Source of the DNA: Halorubrum trapanicum
Lineage (GTDB): Archaea > Halobacteriota > Halobacteria > Halobacteriales > Haloferacaceae
Assembly (NCBI RefSeq): GCF_017873555.1
Contig: NZ_JAGGKE010000002.1
Span: forward strand, 62,001 to 126,000
Direction: 5' to 3'
DNA length: 64,000 bases
Under the pieces are notes generated by a model. The model searched no databases, was not told where the DNA came from, and saw nothing but the letters and a program-made list of their open reading frames with translations. Shown piece by piece: positions 14,406 through 23,820 of the stretch (positions are counted from its first letter, which is position 1; the number at the start of each line of letters is the position of its first letter). The position numbers and the translations under genes were made by a program.

Positions 14406-17400
14406 ATGACCGATGACACCGGCGACGACGACGCCGGAAATGATCCTGAGAACCTCTCCTTGGATCGCTTCCACGAGGCGCTCGAAGCCGAGGAGCGCCC
14501 GGTCGCGACCGCGAGCGAGGTCGCCCGCCGACTCGGGACCACGCAGGCCGCGGCCCGCGACGCGCTCGCGACGCTGGTCGACCGCGGCGACGTGGACCGG
14601 CTCAACGTGGAGACCGACCCCGTCGTCTTCTACCCGCGCGACTGGGGCGCGCTGGCGAGCCGCGAGCGCGTCGTGGTCTTCCCGAAGCGCCGCGAGATCG
14701 TCGTCGACCGCCCCACGCAGTACACCCGCGCGCGGCTCTCGCAGTTCGCGAACCTCGTCGACACCACCGGCACCGAACCGGGGACCCGCGGGTACCTCTA
14801 CCGGATCCGGCAGGAGGACGTGTGGGCCGCGCCGTTCGACGACGCCGACGCGCTCGTCGACGCGCTCCGCTCGGTGCTGCCGCGACGATACGACCACCTC
14901 GAGGAGTGGGTGCGCGACCAGTGGCGGCGCGCGCACCGCTTCCGGCTGTACACCCACGCGGACGGCTACGTCGTCCTCGAGGCCGCCTCGGAGAGCCTGA
15001 TGGGGAACGTCGCCGACCAGCACCTCGACGACGACCACCTCCGCGCGCCCATCTCGGACACCGAGGCGTGGGTCAACGAGGCGGCGGTCGCCGCGGTGAA
15101 GCGCGCGCTCTACGACGCCGGCTACCCCGTCGAGGACGACCGCGACCTCGAAACGGGCGACCCCGTCGAGATCGAACTCACGACCGACCTCCGCGACTAC
15201 CAGGCGACGTGGGTCGATGAGTTTCTCGACCGCAAATCGGGCGTGTACGTCGGCCCGCCCGGCTCCGGCAAGACGGTCGCCGCCATCGCGACGATCGCGG
15301 CCGTCGGCGGCGAGACGCTGGTTCTCGTTCCCTCCCGCGAGCTCGCCGGCCAGTGGCGCGAGGAGCTGCTCGACCACTCCACGGTCGACCCCGCCGACAT
15401 CGGGCTATACCACGGCGGAACCAAGGATATCCGCCCCGTTACGATCGCGACCTACCAGATCGCCGGGATGGACCGCCACCGGCGCCTCTTCGACTCCCGC
15501 GAGTGGGGGCTAATCTGCTTCGACGAGTGTTTGACCGGGGATACTATCGTTGAAACGCCCTCCGGAAGGACGACATTCTACGAGCTTGATGAGATATACG
15601 AGTTGGAGGACGGGTGGACGACGGATATCGATCTCTCGGTTCGCACGTTCGACCGTAAGCGGGGAACGTACCGATTCACTCCCGTCACAGGTATATACAA
15701 ATCCACGGCATCGGTCAAACAGATCGAAACACGTCAGGGATATCCGATAACGGCGACCGAGGGACACACTCACTTCGTCTTCGATCCCGAGACCGGGCGT
15801 ATCTCGGAACAAAAAGGCGTCTCGGAGGGTGAATTCGTCGTTAGACCGCAAACGGAGTCAGGGGGGTATACCGATACGGACGCGTCCGACATCGAATCTG
15901 CTGAACTGCTCGGTTGGTTTCTCGGAGACGGGCACCGAGATCGCCACGGGCACGTGAAATTCTCGTTCGCACGGAACAAACGGGAACAGATAGATATTCT
16001 TGAAAAGCTGTGTAACCGGGCCGAGATCGACTATTCGGTCTTTGAGAACAGCAGGGGCGACCTCACGTTATGGTCGAAACGATTTGCGGACCGACTGCCG
16101 TGGGATCTCCCGTCCGGGAGTAAGGCACGGAGAGTGACCGTCCCTCCAGCGGCATACGGATGGCATCCGAATCGAGCCGGTGCGTTGTTGAGAGGGCTCT
16201 TTGATGCCGAGGGATCCGTCGATAAGAAGGGTCGGATACAGTTTAACACAGTCTCAGAGGGCCTCGCAAAGGACGTTATCCTGCTTCTACAGCATCTCGG
16301 CATTCCATCAAGTTATCTTCAGATAGACAGAGAGGGCTCCCACAGCGATCAGCACCGAGTACTGATAGCATCCCGGTACGGTGTGCTGTTCGCTGAGAAA
16401 GTCGGATTCAGGCTACAACACAAATCGGAGCGAATCTCTCTCGGCGAGACTCCTGTGGCGGGGGTACCCGTTGGAACATACCTCGAACGGATCAAAGAGG
16501 ACGTGGAGCTTTCGAACGAACAGATCGCGGATATGATTGGTGTCGCTCGACAGACGATCGGAGATATCATCCGTGGAGACAACCGTCTGGGCCAACGACA
16601 TCTAAGTTCTCTCGTCGAAGGGCTTCGAAGGTACGCACAGACGGATCCGATCTCGGTTAATGCGATGCGTGAGGATGACGGAGTCACGTACGCAGAGATC
16701 GGCGACGAACTAAACGTCTCGACCAGTCACGCGTATACCTTGGTTTCCCGAGCGGATGAGAGAACAGAGAAAGTGATCGACGAACGCGAACAACGCTGTC
16801 GTATGAAGGCGGCACAGCACGCAGATCGGTTGGAGAAGCTCGAAGGTTTACAGATTACCGAGGTCACCTCGGTCACGCAAAAAGGTGTTGAGACAGTTTA
16901 TGACTTCGAGACTCAGGATCATACGTTCGTCGCCGACGGGTATCTGACACACAATTGTCACCACATCACGGCGCCGGTCTTCTCTCGGTCGGCGGAGCTA
17001 CAGGCGAAACACCGGCTCGGTCTCTCGGCGACGCCCGTCAGCGAGACGGGCAGCGAGGAGGAGATATACACCCTGATCGGCCAGCCGATCGGCGCCGACT
17101 GGGACTCGCTCTTCGAGGCCGGCTTCGTCCAGGAGCCGGAAGTGGAGATCCGGTACGTCCCGTGGCGCGACGAGACGGCGCGCAACGAGTACGCCGTCGC
17201 GGACGGCCGGGAGCGCAGACGGCTCGCGGCCGAGAACCCCGCGAAGATCGAGGAGATCCGCTACCTGCTGGCGGCCCACCGCGAGAAGAAGGCGCTCGTC
17301 TTCGTCGAGTACCTCGATCAGGGCGACGCGATCGCCGACGCGCTCGGCGCTCCCTTCATCAGCGGCGAGACGCCGCACCACGAGCGCGCGGAGCTGTTCC

Positions 17401-17741
17401 GGCGGTTCCGAGCGGAGAGCGGCGGTGACGGCGACGCGGCCGACGACGGTCCCGACCGCGGCGGCGCCGCCGGCGACGACCTCGACGTCCTCGTCGTCTC
17501 GCGGGTCGGCGACGAGGGGATCGACCTCCCGAACGCGGAGCTCGCGGTCGTCGCGAGCGGTCTCGGCGGCTCCCGGCGACAGGGCTCGCAGCGCGCCGGG
17601 CGGACGATGCGCCCGACCGGCTCCGCGCTCGTCTACGTCCTCGCGACGCGCGGGTCGAGCGAGGAGGAGTTCGCCCAGCGGCAGATGCGCCACCTCGGTC
17701 GGAAGGGCGTCCGCGTCCGCGAGACGAACGTCGCGGAGTGA
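14406..17741 (+). CDS. XPB/Rad25-like superfamily 2 DNA helicase containing an intein
   Basis: This 1111-residue precursor splices to a helicase of about 635 residues. The N-terminal part (about 1-245) contains a winged-helix-like module (ATASEVARRLGTTQAAARDA). The helicase core has Walker A GPPGSGKT (Lys289), the SRELAGQW motif, a DEAH-type box FDE|CHH interrupted by the intein, motif III GLSATP, and a C-terminal RecA lobe with QRAGRTMRPTG. It belongs to the archaeal XPB/Rad25 DNA-repair helicase group, which unwinds or translocates on DNA. An Asp/Gly-rich insert lies near residues 1010-1025. ATG 14406 follows a GTG at 14403, and either could start translation. Confidence 0.92.
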   Translation: MTDDTGDDDAGNDPENLSLDRFHEALEAEERPVATASEVARRLGTTQAAARDALATLVDRGDVDRLNVETDPVVFYPRDWGALASRERVVVFPKRREIVVDRPTQYTRARLSQFANLVDTTGTEPGTRGYLYRIRQEDVWAAPFDDADALVDALRSVLPRRYDHLEEWVRDQWRRAHRFRLYTHADGYVVLEAASESLMGNVADQHLDDDHLRAPISDTEAWVNEAAVAAVKRALYDAGYPVEDDRDLETGDPVEIELTTDLRDYQATWVDEFLDRKSGVYVGPPGSGKTVAAIATIAAVGGETLVLVPSRELAGQWREELLDHSTVDPADIGLYHGGTKDIRPVTIATYQIAGMDRHRRLFDSREWGLICFDECLTGDTIVETPSGRTTFYELDEIYELEDGWTTDIDLSVRTFDRKRGTYRFTPVTGIYKSTASVKQIETRQGYPITATEGHTHFVFDPETGRISEQKGVSEGEFVVRPQTESGGYTDTDASDIESAELLGWFLGDGHRDRHGHVKFSFARNKREQIDILEKLCNRAEIDYSVFENSRGDLTLWSKRFADRLPWDLPSGSKARRVTVPPAAYGWHPNRAGALLRGLFDAEGSVDKKGRIQFNTVSEGLAKDVILLLQHLGIPSSYLQIDREGSHSDQHRVLIASRYGVLFAEKVGFRLQHKSERISLGETPVAGVPVGTYLERIKEDVELSNEQIADMIGVARQTIGDIIRGDNRLGQRHLSSLVEGLRRYAQTDPISVNAMREDDGVTYAEIGDELNVSTSHAYTLVSRADERTEKVIDEREQRCRMKAAQHADRLEKLEGLQITEVTSVTQKGVETVYDFETQDHTFVADGYLTHNCHHITAPVFSRSAELQAKHRLGLSATPVSETGSEEEIYTLIGQPIGADWDSLFEAGFVQEPEVEIRYVPWRDETARNEYAVADGRERRRLAAENPAKIEEIRYLLAAHREKKALVFVEYLDQGDAIADALGAPFISGETPHHERAELFRRFRAESGGDGDAADDGPDRGGAAGDDLDVLVVSRVGDEGIDLPNAELAVVASGLGGSRRQGSQRAGRTMRPTGSALVYVLATRGSSEEEFAQRQMRHLGRKGVRVRETNVAE
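15528..16955 (+). mobile_element. Intein with LAGLIDADG homing endonuclease and HTH segments
   Basis: This is a 476-residue in-frame intein. Block A starts at Cys in CLTGDTIVETPSG and the C-terminal splice block is FVADGYLTHN, followed by extein Cys (CHHITAP). The endonuclease motifs are LLGWFLGDGHRD and LLRGLFDAEGSVD (two LAGLIDADG motifs with acidic residues retained). Two helix-turn-helix-like segments follow (LSNEQIADMIGVARQTIGDI and VTYAEIGDELNVSTSHAYTL). Insertion splits the DEAH motif between DE and the nucleophile Cys, so the host enzyme is dead unless splicing occurs. Base composition is clearly more A/T-rich than the host gene, indicating recent arrival. Confidence 0.95.
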
Positions 17742-17846
17742 GAGGAAGACGGACGCCGCGGCCGCGAGACGGCGGTCGCGGACGACGGGACGACCGGCCG
17801 GCCGGCGCGCCGAAGGCTTCAACACCCGCTCGGTCGACGTCGCGGT

Positions 17847-19616
17847 ATGGACGCGGACGACCCCGCCGCCGGCGACGACAGCCGCGACGAGAAGCCTCCG
17901 ACGGTCGCGGAGGCCGTCGTCGACGCGATGCTCGACCGCGGCGTCGAGACCGTCTTCGGTATCCCCGGGAAGCAGACCCTCCCGCTGAACCGGGCGCTCG
18001 CCGACCGTGACGCGCGGTTCGTCGTCGCCCGCCACGAGACCGCCGTTCCCCATCAGGCGTGGGGATACGCCGAGACGAGCGAGCCGGGCGAGATGGCGGC
18101 CACCTGCGTCGTCCCCGGCCCGGGCGACACGAACGCGATGAACGGGCTGAAGAACGCCCTGAACGACTGCGCCCCGATGCTCCACCTCGCCGTCGAGACG
18201 GAGCGATCGGTCCGCGGCGGCGACGGGATCCACGAGACGCCCCCCGAGACGTACGACACGGTCGTCAAGGAGAACGTCCTCGTCGACTCCCCCGCGGGCG
18301 CGGTCCCGGCCGTCGTCGAGGCGATCCGGACCGCCCGCGAACACCCGCAGGGACCGGTCCGCGTCGGGATCCCGAAGGACGTCCTCGCGAGCCGCACGCC
18401 CCAGCCCGCGGTCGGCGGCCGCGACCCCTCCCCGCCGCCGACCGCACCCGCGGACGCGGTTCGCGAGGCCGACGACCTCCTCGCCGACGCGAACTCCCCC
18501 GTCCTCCTCGCCGGCGGCGGCGTCAGGCGATCGGGCGCGAGCGACGCGCTCCGCGCGGTCGCCGAGGGGCTGGACGCGCCGGTCGTGACGACGTACAAGG
18601 GGAAGGGGACGCTCCCGGAGACGCACCCGCTGTCGGCCGGGGTCCTCTGTGGCGGCGCCAGCGCGGAGCTCCGCGACCTCCTCGCGGACGCGGACGTCGG
18701 TCTCGTCGTCGGTTCCGACCTCGACGCCGTCGCGACCGCCTCGTGGTCCGTCTCGATGCCCGAGTCCCTGGTCCACGTCACGCTCGACGGCGACGACGTG
18801 GGGTTCGGCTACGAGACCGACCTCGGCGTCGTCGCCGACGCCGATCGCTTCCTGCGCGCGCTCGACGACCGCCTCGACGGCGGTTCGGCCGCCGGCGAAC
18901 GGGCGGCGTCTCGCGACCGCACCGGGACCGAGCGCGCCGAGTCGGTCCGCGCCGCCGACCGCGAGCGGTTCGCGGCGCTGTCGGAACCGGCCGACGGCGA
19001 CGGCAGCGACGGCAGCGATGGCAGCGACGATCGCCCCCTCCGCTCCGTCGAGGTCCTCTCGGCGGTGCGCGACGCGGTCCCTGAGGAGGCGGTCGTCACC
19101 GCCGACGCGGGCGGATTCCGGCTGTGGACGCTCGTCTCGTTCCCCGCCTCGGGACCGGGGTCGTACGTCAACCCCGGTTCCTGGGCGACGATGGGCACCG
19201 GTCTCCCGTCGGCGATCGGCGCCAAGCTGGCGAACCCGGACCGCGACGTCGTCGCGCTCACCGGCGACGGGGGACTCATGATGTGCGTCCACGAGCTCCA
19301 CACGCTCGCGAGCGAGGGGATCGACGTGACCGTCGTCGCGCTCAACAACGACGACTACGCGATCATCAGCGAGGAGGCGTCGCGCTCGTACGAGTTCCCC
19401 GAGAGCGCCTACGGCTGGGCGGAGACCGGTCTCGACCTCGTCGCGGTCGCGGCGGGGATGGGCCTGCCGGCGGAGCGCGTCCGCGAGCGCGACGCGGTCG
19501 GCGACGCCGTCGAGCGCGCTCGGAACCGAGACGGGCCGGCGCTCGTCGAGGTCGTCACGGACCCGAACGAGCCGCAGGCGAGCGAGTGGATGACCGGCCC
19601 GCGACCCGAGGAGTGA
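17847..19616 (+). CDS. Thiamine-pyrophosphate enzyme, acetolactate-synthase-like
   Basis: This is a 589-residue TPP-dependent enzyme with the three-domain layout of acetolactate synthase/benzoylformate decarboxylase. The Pyr domain carries the catalytic glutamate in ARHETAVPHQAWG, a central nucleotide-fold domain follows, and the PP domain has the TPP/Mg motif LTGDGGLMMCVHE ... VVALNND. An Asp/Gly/Ser-rich insert (DGDGSDGSDGSDD, about 385-400) joins the domains. No regulatory subunit gene is adjacent, so a role outside branched-chain amino acid synthesis (for example a 2-oxoacid decarboxylase) is as likely. The start is ATG 17847. It follows the helicase gene by about 105 bp. Confidence 0.9.
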   Translation: MDADDPAAGDDSRDEKPPTVAEAVVDAMLDRGVETVFGIPGKQTLPLNRALADRDARFVVARHETAVPHQAWGYAETSEPGEMAATCVVPGPGDTNAMNGLKNALNDCAPMLHLAVETERSVRGGDGIHETPPETYDTVVKENVLVDSPAGAVPAVVEAIRTAREHPQGPVRVGIPKDVLASRTPQPAVGGRDPSPPPTAPADAVREADDLLADANSPVLLAGGGVRRSGASDALRAVAEGLDAPVVTTYKGKGTLPETHPLSAGVLCGGASAELRDLLADADVGLVVGSDLDAVATASWSVSMPESLVHVTLDGDDVGFGYETDLGVVADADRFLRALDDRLDGGSAAGERAASRDRTGTERAESVRAADRERFAALSEPADGDGSDGSDGSDDRPLRSVEVLSAVRDAVPEEAVVTADAGGFRLWTLVSFPASGPGSYVNPGSWATMGTGLPSAIGAKLANPDRDVVALTGDGGLMMCVHELHTLASEGIDVTVVALNNDDYAIISEEASRSYEFPESAYGWAETGLDLVAVAAGMGLPAERVRERDAVGDAVERARNRDGPALVEVVTDPNEPQASEWMTGPRPEE

Positions 19617-19706
19617 CCGCGGCCTCCGCCGGGAGACCTCGGTTTCACGGTACGCGTTTCCGAGATCTGAAGCGATCTATATGAGCGCCCGACCCCGAGT
19701 TCGCGT

Positions 19707-20213
19707 ATGCGAAACCCGTGGGTCCACGACGACGTTCCTGACGACACCGGGAGGGGGTACGACGGTCCCGTCCGGCTGTTGGCGGCGTTCATGTGGGGAT
19801 CGTTGGCCCTCGCCGTCGGCGGGTTCGTCCTGCTCTCCGGGTCGGGGGTCATCGACCTCGCCGACGGCGGGTCGTTCGGAGAAGTCGTCACGGGGGTCGT
19901 CGCCGCGCTCGCGCTCGCGTTGGCGCTTCCGGTCCTGTTGAAGCTGCTCGCGATCTCGCGGGCGCTCGCCCTCCTCGCCTTCCTCGGGACCAGCGCGGCC
20001 GTCGGTCGGTTCGTGATCGCCCGCGAACCGGAGCAGTTCCGGACCCTGCTCGACGCCCGCGACGAGCTCGCCGAGAACGCCGGCTCGCTCGGCGGTCTCT
20101 TCGACTTCGTCGACTCGATGTCGCCCGCGGTGGTCGACGGGGTCGTCGTCGACGGCGCAACGGTGATCGTCACCCGGGCGCTGGCGCTGATCGCCGCCGT
20201 CCCGGCCGCGTAA
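19707..20213 (+). CDS. Hypothetical membrane protein, four helices
   Basis: This 168-residue protein has four hydrophobic segments (about 19-42, 54-75, 77-93 and 142-165). A short soluble loop (ARDELAENAGSLGGLFDFVD) precedes the last. The N-terminus (MRNPWVHDDVPDDTGRGYDG) is polar. I recognise no family. A TATA-like TCTATATG at 19676-19683 is 24-31 nt before the ATG, which suggests a leaderless transcript. The next gene starts 86 bp downstream on the same strand but has its own spacing, so an operon is uncertain. Function unknown. Confidence 0.8.
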   Translation: MRNPWVHDDVPDDTGRGYDGPVRLLAAFMWGSLALAVGGFVLLSGSGVIDLADGGSFGEVVTGVVAALALALALPVLLKLLAISRALALLAFLGTSAAVGRFVIAREPEQFRTLLDARDELAENAGSLGGLFDFVDSMSPAVVDGVVVDGATVIVTRALALIAAVPAA

Positions 20214-20298
20214 CGCGTAAAATCCGGCCCCGTGTGCCGGGTTCTCTCCGCGTTCGGGTAGACGGGAGCCTTAACAACGCCCGTCGTGACTCCCATCC

Positions 20299-21363
20299 AT
20301 GACGCATCCGAACGACGTCGCGGTCGGGATCGTCGGACTCGGCGGCATCGGGTCCCACCACGCGACGAAGCTGACGGAACGCGGCGCGAACCTCGTCGGC
20401 GGGATGGACGTCGACGCGGACGCCCGCAAGCGGTTCCGCGAGGAGTTCGGCGTTTCCGTCTACGAGGACGAAACCGCCCTCTACGACGACTGCGACGCCG
20501 TGTTGGTCACCACGCCGAACCGCTTCCACGAGGAGTACGCCGTCTCGGCGCTCTCGGCCGGACTCGACGTGCTCATCGAGAAGCCGCTCGCGCACACGCT
20601 CGAAAGCGCCGAGCGCATCGCGGACGCCGCCCGCGACGCCGAGGGGTTCTGTATGGTCGGGTTCAACAACCGGTTCGCGGCGCCGGTCCGAGTGATCAAA
20701 CACTACCAAGACGAGGGGCGATTCGGCGAGACCACCCACGTCGAGGCGAACTACGTGCGTCGGCGCGGCGTTCCCGGCCGCGGCTCGTGGTTCACGTCGG
20801 CGGAGGTCGCCGGCGGCGGCGCGCTCATCGACATCGGCGTCCATGCGATCGACCTCGCCCTCTACTTCCTCGATCACCCCGAGGTCGTCGAGGTCTCCGG
20901 AGAGACGCGCTCGGAGTTCGGCGGCCGCGACGACTACGCGTACGTCGACATGTGGGGCGACGACGCCGGTCCCGAGGGGTTCGACGTCGACGACTCCGCG
21001 TCGGCGTTCCTCCGCGCCGCCGACGGCACCACCGTCTCGCTGGAGGTCGCGTGGGCGACGAACCGCCCGGCGACCGACGAGTTCGTGGTCCGGGGCACCG
21101 AGGCGGGCGCGACGTTCGACCGCGGCGGCGACGACCTCACGATCCACGAGGCGTCGGTCGGCGGCGGCCACCACCTCTCGGACGCGACGGTCGAAACCCG
21201 AGAGGGGGACAGCCACGCCGCCGAACAGGCCGCGTTCCTCGAAGGGGTCGCCGCGGGCGAGACGCCCGCGATCAACACCGTCGAGGAGGGACTGCGAGTT
21301 CAGCGCGTCATCGACGCTATCTACCGGTCCGCCGAGTCCGGCGCGGCGGTGCGGCTGGACTAA
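20299..21363 (+). CDS. Gfo/Idh/MocA family NAD(P)-dependent oxidoreductase
   Basis: This is a 354-residue dehydrogenase. The N-terminal Rossmann motif VGIVGLGGIGSHHA binds NAD(P), the family motif EKPLAHT carries the lysine that contacts substrate and cofactor, and the alpha/beta C-terminal domain includes GGALIDIGVHAIDLALY, a conserved helix of the family. Typical substrates are sugars, inositols or other polyols, and the specificity cannot be read here. Length is normal. It lies upstream of the DUF418 gene by 57 bp in the same direction, and the two may share a transcript. Confidence 0.93.
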   Translation: MTHPNDVAVGIVGLGGIGSHHATKLTERGANLVGGMDVDADARKRFREEFGVSVYEDETALYDDCDAVLVTTPNRFHEEYAVSALSAGLDVLIEKPLAHTLESAERIADAARDAEGFCMVGFNNRFAAPVRVIKHYQDEGRFGETTHVEANYVRRRGVPGRGSWFTSAEVAGGGALIDIGVHAIDLALYFLDHPEVVEVSGETRSEFGGRDDYAYVDMWGDDAGPEGFDVDDSASAFLRAADGTTVSLEVAWATNRPATDEFVVRGTEAGATFDRGGDDLTIHEASVGGGHHLSDATVETREGDSHAAEQAAFLEGVAAGETPAINTVEEGLRVQRVIDAIYRSAESGAAVRLD

Positions 21364-21420
21364 CGGCTCGTCCGCGATGGGAACCTATTCGGTCCTGGGG
21401 ACCGTTCTCGCGGACAACTC

Positions 21421-22623
21421 GTGACCCGCGACTCAGGCCCGACGCCGCCCTCCGAACGGATCACCAGCCTCGATGCGCTCCGGGGGTTCGCGCTGCTCGG
21501 CATCCTCGTCATCAACATCAGGGTCTTCTCGATGCCGGAGCAGACCCTGCTCAACCCCAACGTGTACGGCGACTTCACCGGTCTCAACTACTGGACGTGG
21601 TTCGTCGGCCACGTGTTCGCGCAGTCGAAGTTCATCACGATATTCTCGGCGCTGTTCGGCGCGGGCGTCCTCATGTTCATCGAGAGCAAAGCGGAGAAGG
21701 GACAGGACGCCGTTCGCCTCCACCTCCGCCGGACCGCGGTGCTGATCGCGGTCGGTCTCCTCCACGCGTACCTGCTGTGGTACGGGGACATCCTGGTCAC
21801 GTACGGTCTCACCGGGATCTTCCTGCTTTTCGTCCGCGACCTCGACGCCCGTCAACTCGCTGGGCTGAGCGCGATCTTCCTGCTTTTCGTCCCCGTGCTC
21901 GAACTGTTCGCGGCGGTGTCGATCGGCGGCGAGGCGATCGCCGGCCAGTGGATGCCCGCGGCGGACGCCATCCAACAGCAGGTGGCCGCCTACCGCGGCG
22001 GGTGGCTCGACCAGATGAGCCACCGCGTCTCCTCGTCGTTCCAGCGACAGACCAGCGGCTTCATCGGATCGAGCTTCTGGCGGGTCGGCGGCGTCATGCT
22101 GCTCGGCATGGCGCTGTACAAGCGGGGCGTGCTGACCGGCGAGCGCTCGACGGCGTTCTATCGCCGGCTCGTCGCTGGTGGCGTCGTCGGCGTCGGCATC
22201 GTCGTCGCGGGCGTCGCCTACATCGAGGCGAACGACTGGAGCGCGGGCGCCGCGCTGTACTGGCGGCAGTTCAACTACGTCGGGAGCCTCCTCGTCGCCG
22301 GCGGCTACGTCGGGCTCGTCACCCTGTTCGTCCGGTGGCGCGGCGAGGGGATCGCGACCACCGCCCTCGCCGCGGTCGGCCGGACCGCGTTCACGAACTA
22401 CCTGCTCCAGACCGTCGTCGCGACGACGATATTCTACGGCCACGGGCTGGGGCTGTTCGGCTCCGTCAGCCGGTTCGAGGCGATGGGGATCGTCGTCGGG
22501 ATCTGGGCGGTCCAGATCGTCCTCTCGGTGGCTTGGCTGCGCTACTTCCGGTTCGGCCCCGTCGAGTGGGTGTGGCGAACGCTCACCTACGGGGAAGCGC
22601 AGCCGATGCGGGTCGAAAGCTGA
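21421..22623 (+). CDS. DUF418 (YeiB-like) polytopic membrane protein
   Basis: This 400-residue membrane protein starts at GTG 21421. The N-terminal motif ERITSLDALRGFALLGILVI is the hallmark of YeiB/DUF418 and related heparan-acetyltransferase-like membrane proteins, and the C-terminal half with GRTAFTNYLLQTVV is the DUF418 domain itself. About ten hydrophobic segments are visible. The family is thought to carry out or assist membrane acyl transfer or transport, but no activity has been assigned to these members as far as I know. It is in the same direction as the upstream oxidoreductase gene. Confidence 0.9.
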   Translation: MTRDSGPTPPSERITSLDALRGFALLGILVINIRVFSMPEQTLLNPNVYGDFTGLNYWTWFVGHVFAQSKFITIFSALFGAGVLMFIESKAEKGQDAVRLHLRRTAVLIAVGLLHAYLLWYGDILVTYGLTGIFLLFVRDLDARQLAGLSAIFLLFVPVLELFAAVSIGGEAIAGQWMPAADAIQQQVAAYRGGWLDQMSHRVSSSFQRQTSGFIGSSFWRVGGVMLLGMALYKRGVLTGERSTAFYRRLVAGGVVGVGIVVAGVAYIEANDWSAGAALYWRQFNYVGSLLVAGGYVGLVTLFVRWRGEGIATTALAAVGRTAFTNYLLQTVVATTIFYGHGLGLFGSVSRFEAMGIVVGIWAVQIVLSVAWLRYFRFGPVEWVWRTLTYGEAQPMRVES

Positions 22624-22688
22624 GGTCGCGTTCTCCGAACTGAGACTCGCGAGGACACGTTCAACACCCTCCCGCCGAACCCCCGCGT

Positions 22689-22916
22689 ATGACCGGATTC
22701 GACGTTCACGACCACCGCCACGAGCTGAAACAGCTCCGCGATTCGGGCGCGACGAGCCTCTGGGAGAACCGCGAGGGGATGGGCTGTCCGGTGTGCGACG
22801 ACGTCTTCTCGCGGCTGTTCGTCACGCGGCAGGCCGGAACGACGTTCCCCGAGAACGACGGCGCGCGGTTCTGCCTGCTCCGCGACGACGACGCGGTGTA
22901 CCTGTTCCGGCACTGA
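22689..22916 (+). CDS. Small CxxC protein, haloarchaeal 'flagella cluster protein' type
   Basis: This is a 75-residue soluble protein. Its only distinctive motif is GCPVCDDVFSRLF, a CxxC knuckle near residues 33-36, with a third Cys in ARFCLLRDDD near 59. Together with His residues these could hold zinc. Similar short haloarchaeal proteins are often annotated as flagella cluster protein because a homologue lies in an archaellum gene cluster, but no archaellum gene is present here, so that name should not be taken as function. The ATG at 22689 is the first in frame and there is no convincing upstream partner. Confidence 0.8.
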   Translation: MTGFDVHDHRHELKQLRDSGATSLWENREGMGCPVCDDVFSRLFVTRQAGTTFPENDGARFCLLRDDDAVYLFRH

Positions 22917-22966
22917 GCGCACAGGCGATCGGTTATACGGGGCGTCGGCTCCGTTGGAACCCCTTC

Positions 22967-22988
22967 TTCAGACGTATATTCGTCTGAA
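22967..22988. terminator. Inverted repeat between convergent genes
   Basis: TTCAGACG (22967-22974) and CGTCTGAA (22981-22988) form an 8-bp stem around an AT-rich loop (TATATT). It lies between two convergent genes, so a bidirectional terminator is plausible, but no T-run follows. A similar sequence is found at about 23973 on the far side of the toxin-antitoxin pair. Confidence 0.4.
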
Positions 22989-23051
22989 ACGGCTGGTCGC
23001 TGAAGAGTGTAGATTGATCGCTGAGAATCCTCCCAGCCTGAGACGAACCGA

Positions 23052-23459
23052 CTACGCACTCGCGGGGGCGCTGTCGGCATCGCCGTCATCGATGAGCGGG
23101 TAGTCGATGTGGACTTCGATGCGGTCGAACGGGACGACCGGTTGTATCGCACCGCCGGGGCCGCCCTCTTCGAGCGTAAGGATGCCCAGTACTTCCAGCT
23201 GCTTCAGATCGGAGTGGACGTCGGACACGTCTCTCTCGACGAGCCGCGCCGCTTCGCGCATGCTTTCGGGAGCTTCTTCGGCGATCGCTCGGATGAGATT
23301 CAGGCGGAGCGGCGTGAGGCTGTCGACGAAGTCGTCGTAGGTTCCGAACTGGAGCGTCGCCTTTCCGTCTTGGTCGTCGTCCTCGACGTCCTGGACGAAC
23401 TGGAGTGCGTCCTGACGGACCTGTTCTCGGTCGCCGACGGTGATGTGGAGTGTGGTCAT
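23052..23459 (-). CDS. HTH antitoxin/transcription regulator (HVO_A0114-like)
   Basis: This is a 135-residue protein. The first 50 residues contain a short strand-rich segment (TTLHITVGDREQV) and an acidic helix. A winged-helix module follows (about 52-110: LTPLRLNLIRAIAEEAPESM, then REAARLVERDVSDVHSDLKQ, then LEVLGILTLEE), with a PFDRIEVHIDYPL strand at the end. This layout matches haloarchaeal HVO_A0114-type DNA-binding proteins that accompany DUF6516/TumE toxins. It lies 33 nt downstream of the toxin gene on the same strand, so toxin comes first and antitoxin second. It probably neutralises the toxin and represses the operon. Confidence 0.85.
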   Translation of the reverse strand: MTTLHITVGDREQVRQDALQFVQDVEDDDQDGKATLQFGTYDDFVDSLTPLRLNLIRAIAEEAPESMREAARLVERDVSDVHSDLKQLEVLGILTLEEGGPGGAIQPVVPFDRIEVHIDYPLIDDGDADSAPASA

Positions 23460-23492
23460 GGTTGGGGTGGCGGTGGGTCGGGTGGTGTTCGA

Positions 23493-23810
23493 TCAGCCCG
23501 GTCGGGGTGGGTCGCCGCCGACGGCGTCCCAGTACTCGTCCGCGCTCGCCCAGAACTCGACGAGCAGCTCCTCCATCCCAGGGAACCCGACGCCGTCGAG
23601 ATCGCCAGCTGCGGTGTGATGCTCGTGCCCCTTCGTCTCCTCGTGGGAGTTGTCGTACCGGACGAGCGTGAGATCGTCGAGGGTGCCCAGATGGAGCGTG
23701 TACTTCCAGCCCGAGGGGTACGTCTCGGTGTCGTCGGTCGGTCGAAGCACGACGTTCTCGACGAGGCCGGCTTCGACGTGCGTGTACTGGAAGAACGGCT
23801 CTGCGGGCAT
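23493..23810 (-). CDS. TumE-like (DUF6516) toxin
   Basis: This is a 105-residue protein. The core YDNSHEETKGHEHHTAAGDL matches the DNSH...HxHH pattern of the DUF6516/TumE toxin family, preceded by strand-forming WKYTLHLGTLDDLTLVRY. Family members are small toxins encoded with an HTH partner. The biochemical target is not established to my knowledge. It is the first gene of a two-gene operon, and several TTGGG/CCCAA half-sites lie just upstream of its ATG, as expected for autoregulation. The Pro/Gly-rich end (GGDPPRPG) is short and probably disordered. Confidence 0.85.
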   Translation of the reverse strand: MPAEPFFQYTHVEAGLVENVVLRPTDDTETYPSGWKYTLHLGTLDDLTLVRYDNSHEETKGHEHHTAAGDLDGVGFPGMEELLVEFWASADEYWDAVGGDPPRPG

Positions 23811-23820
23811 CCCGTACGTG

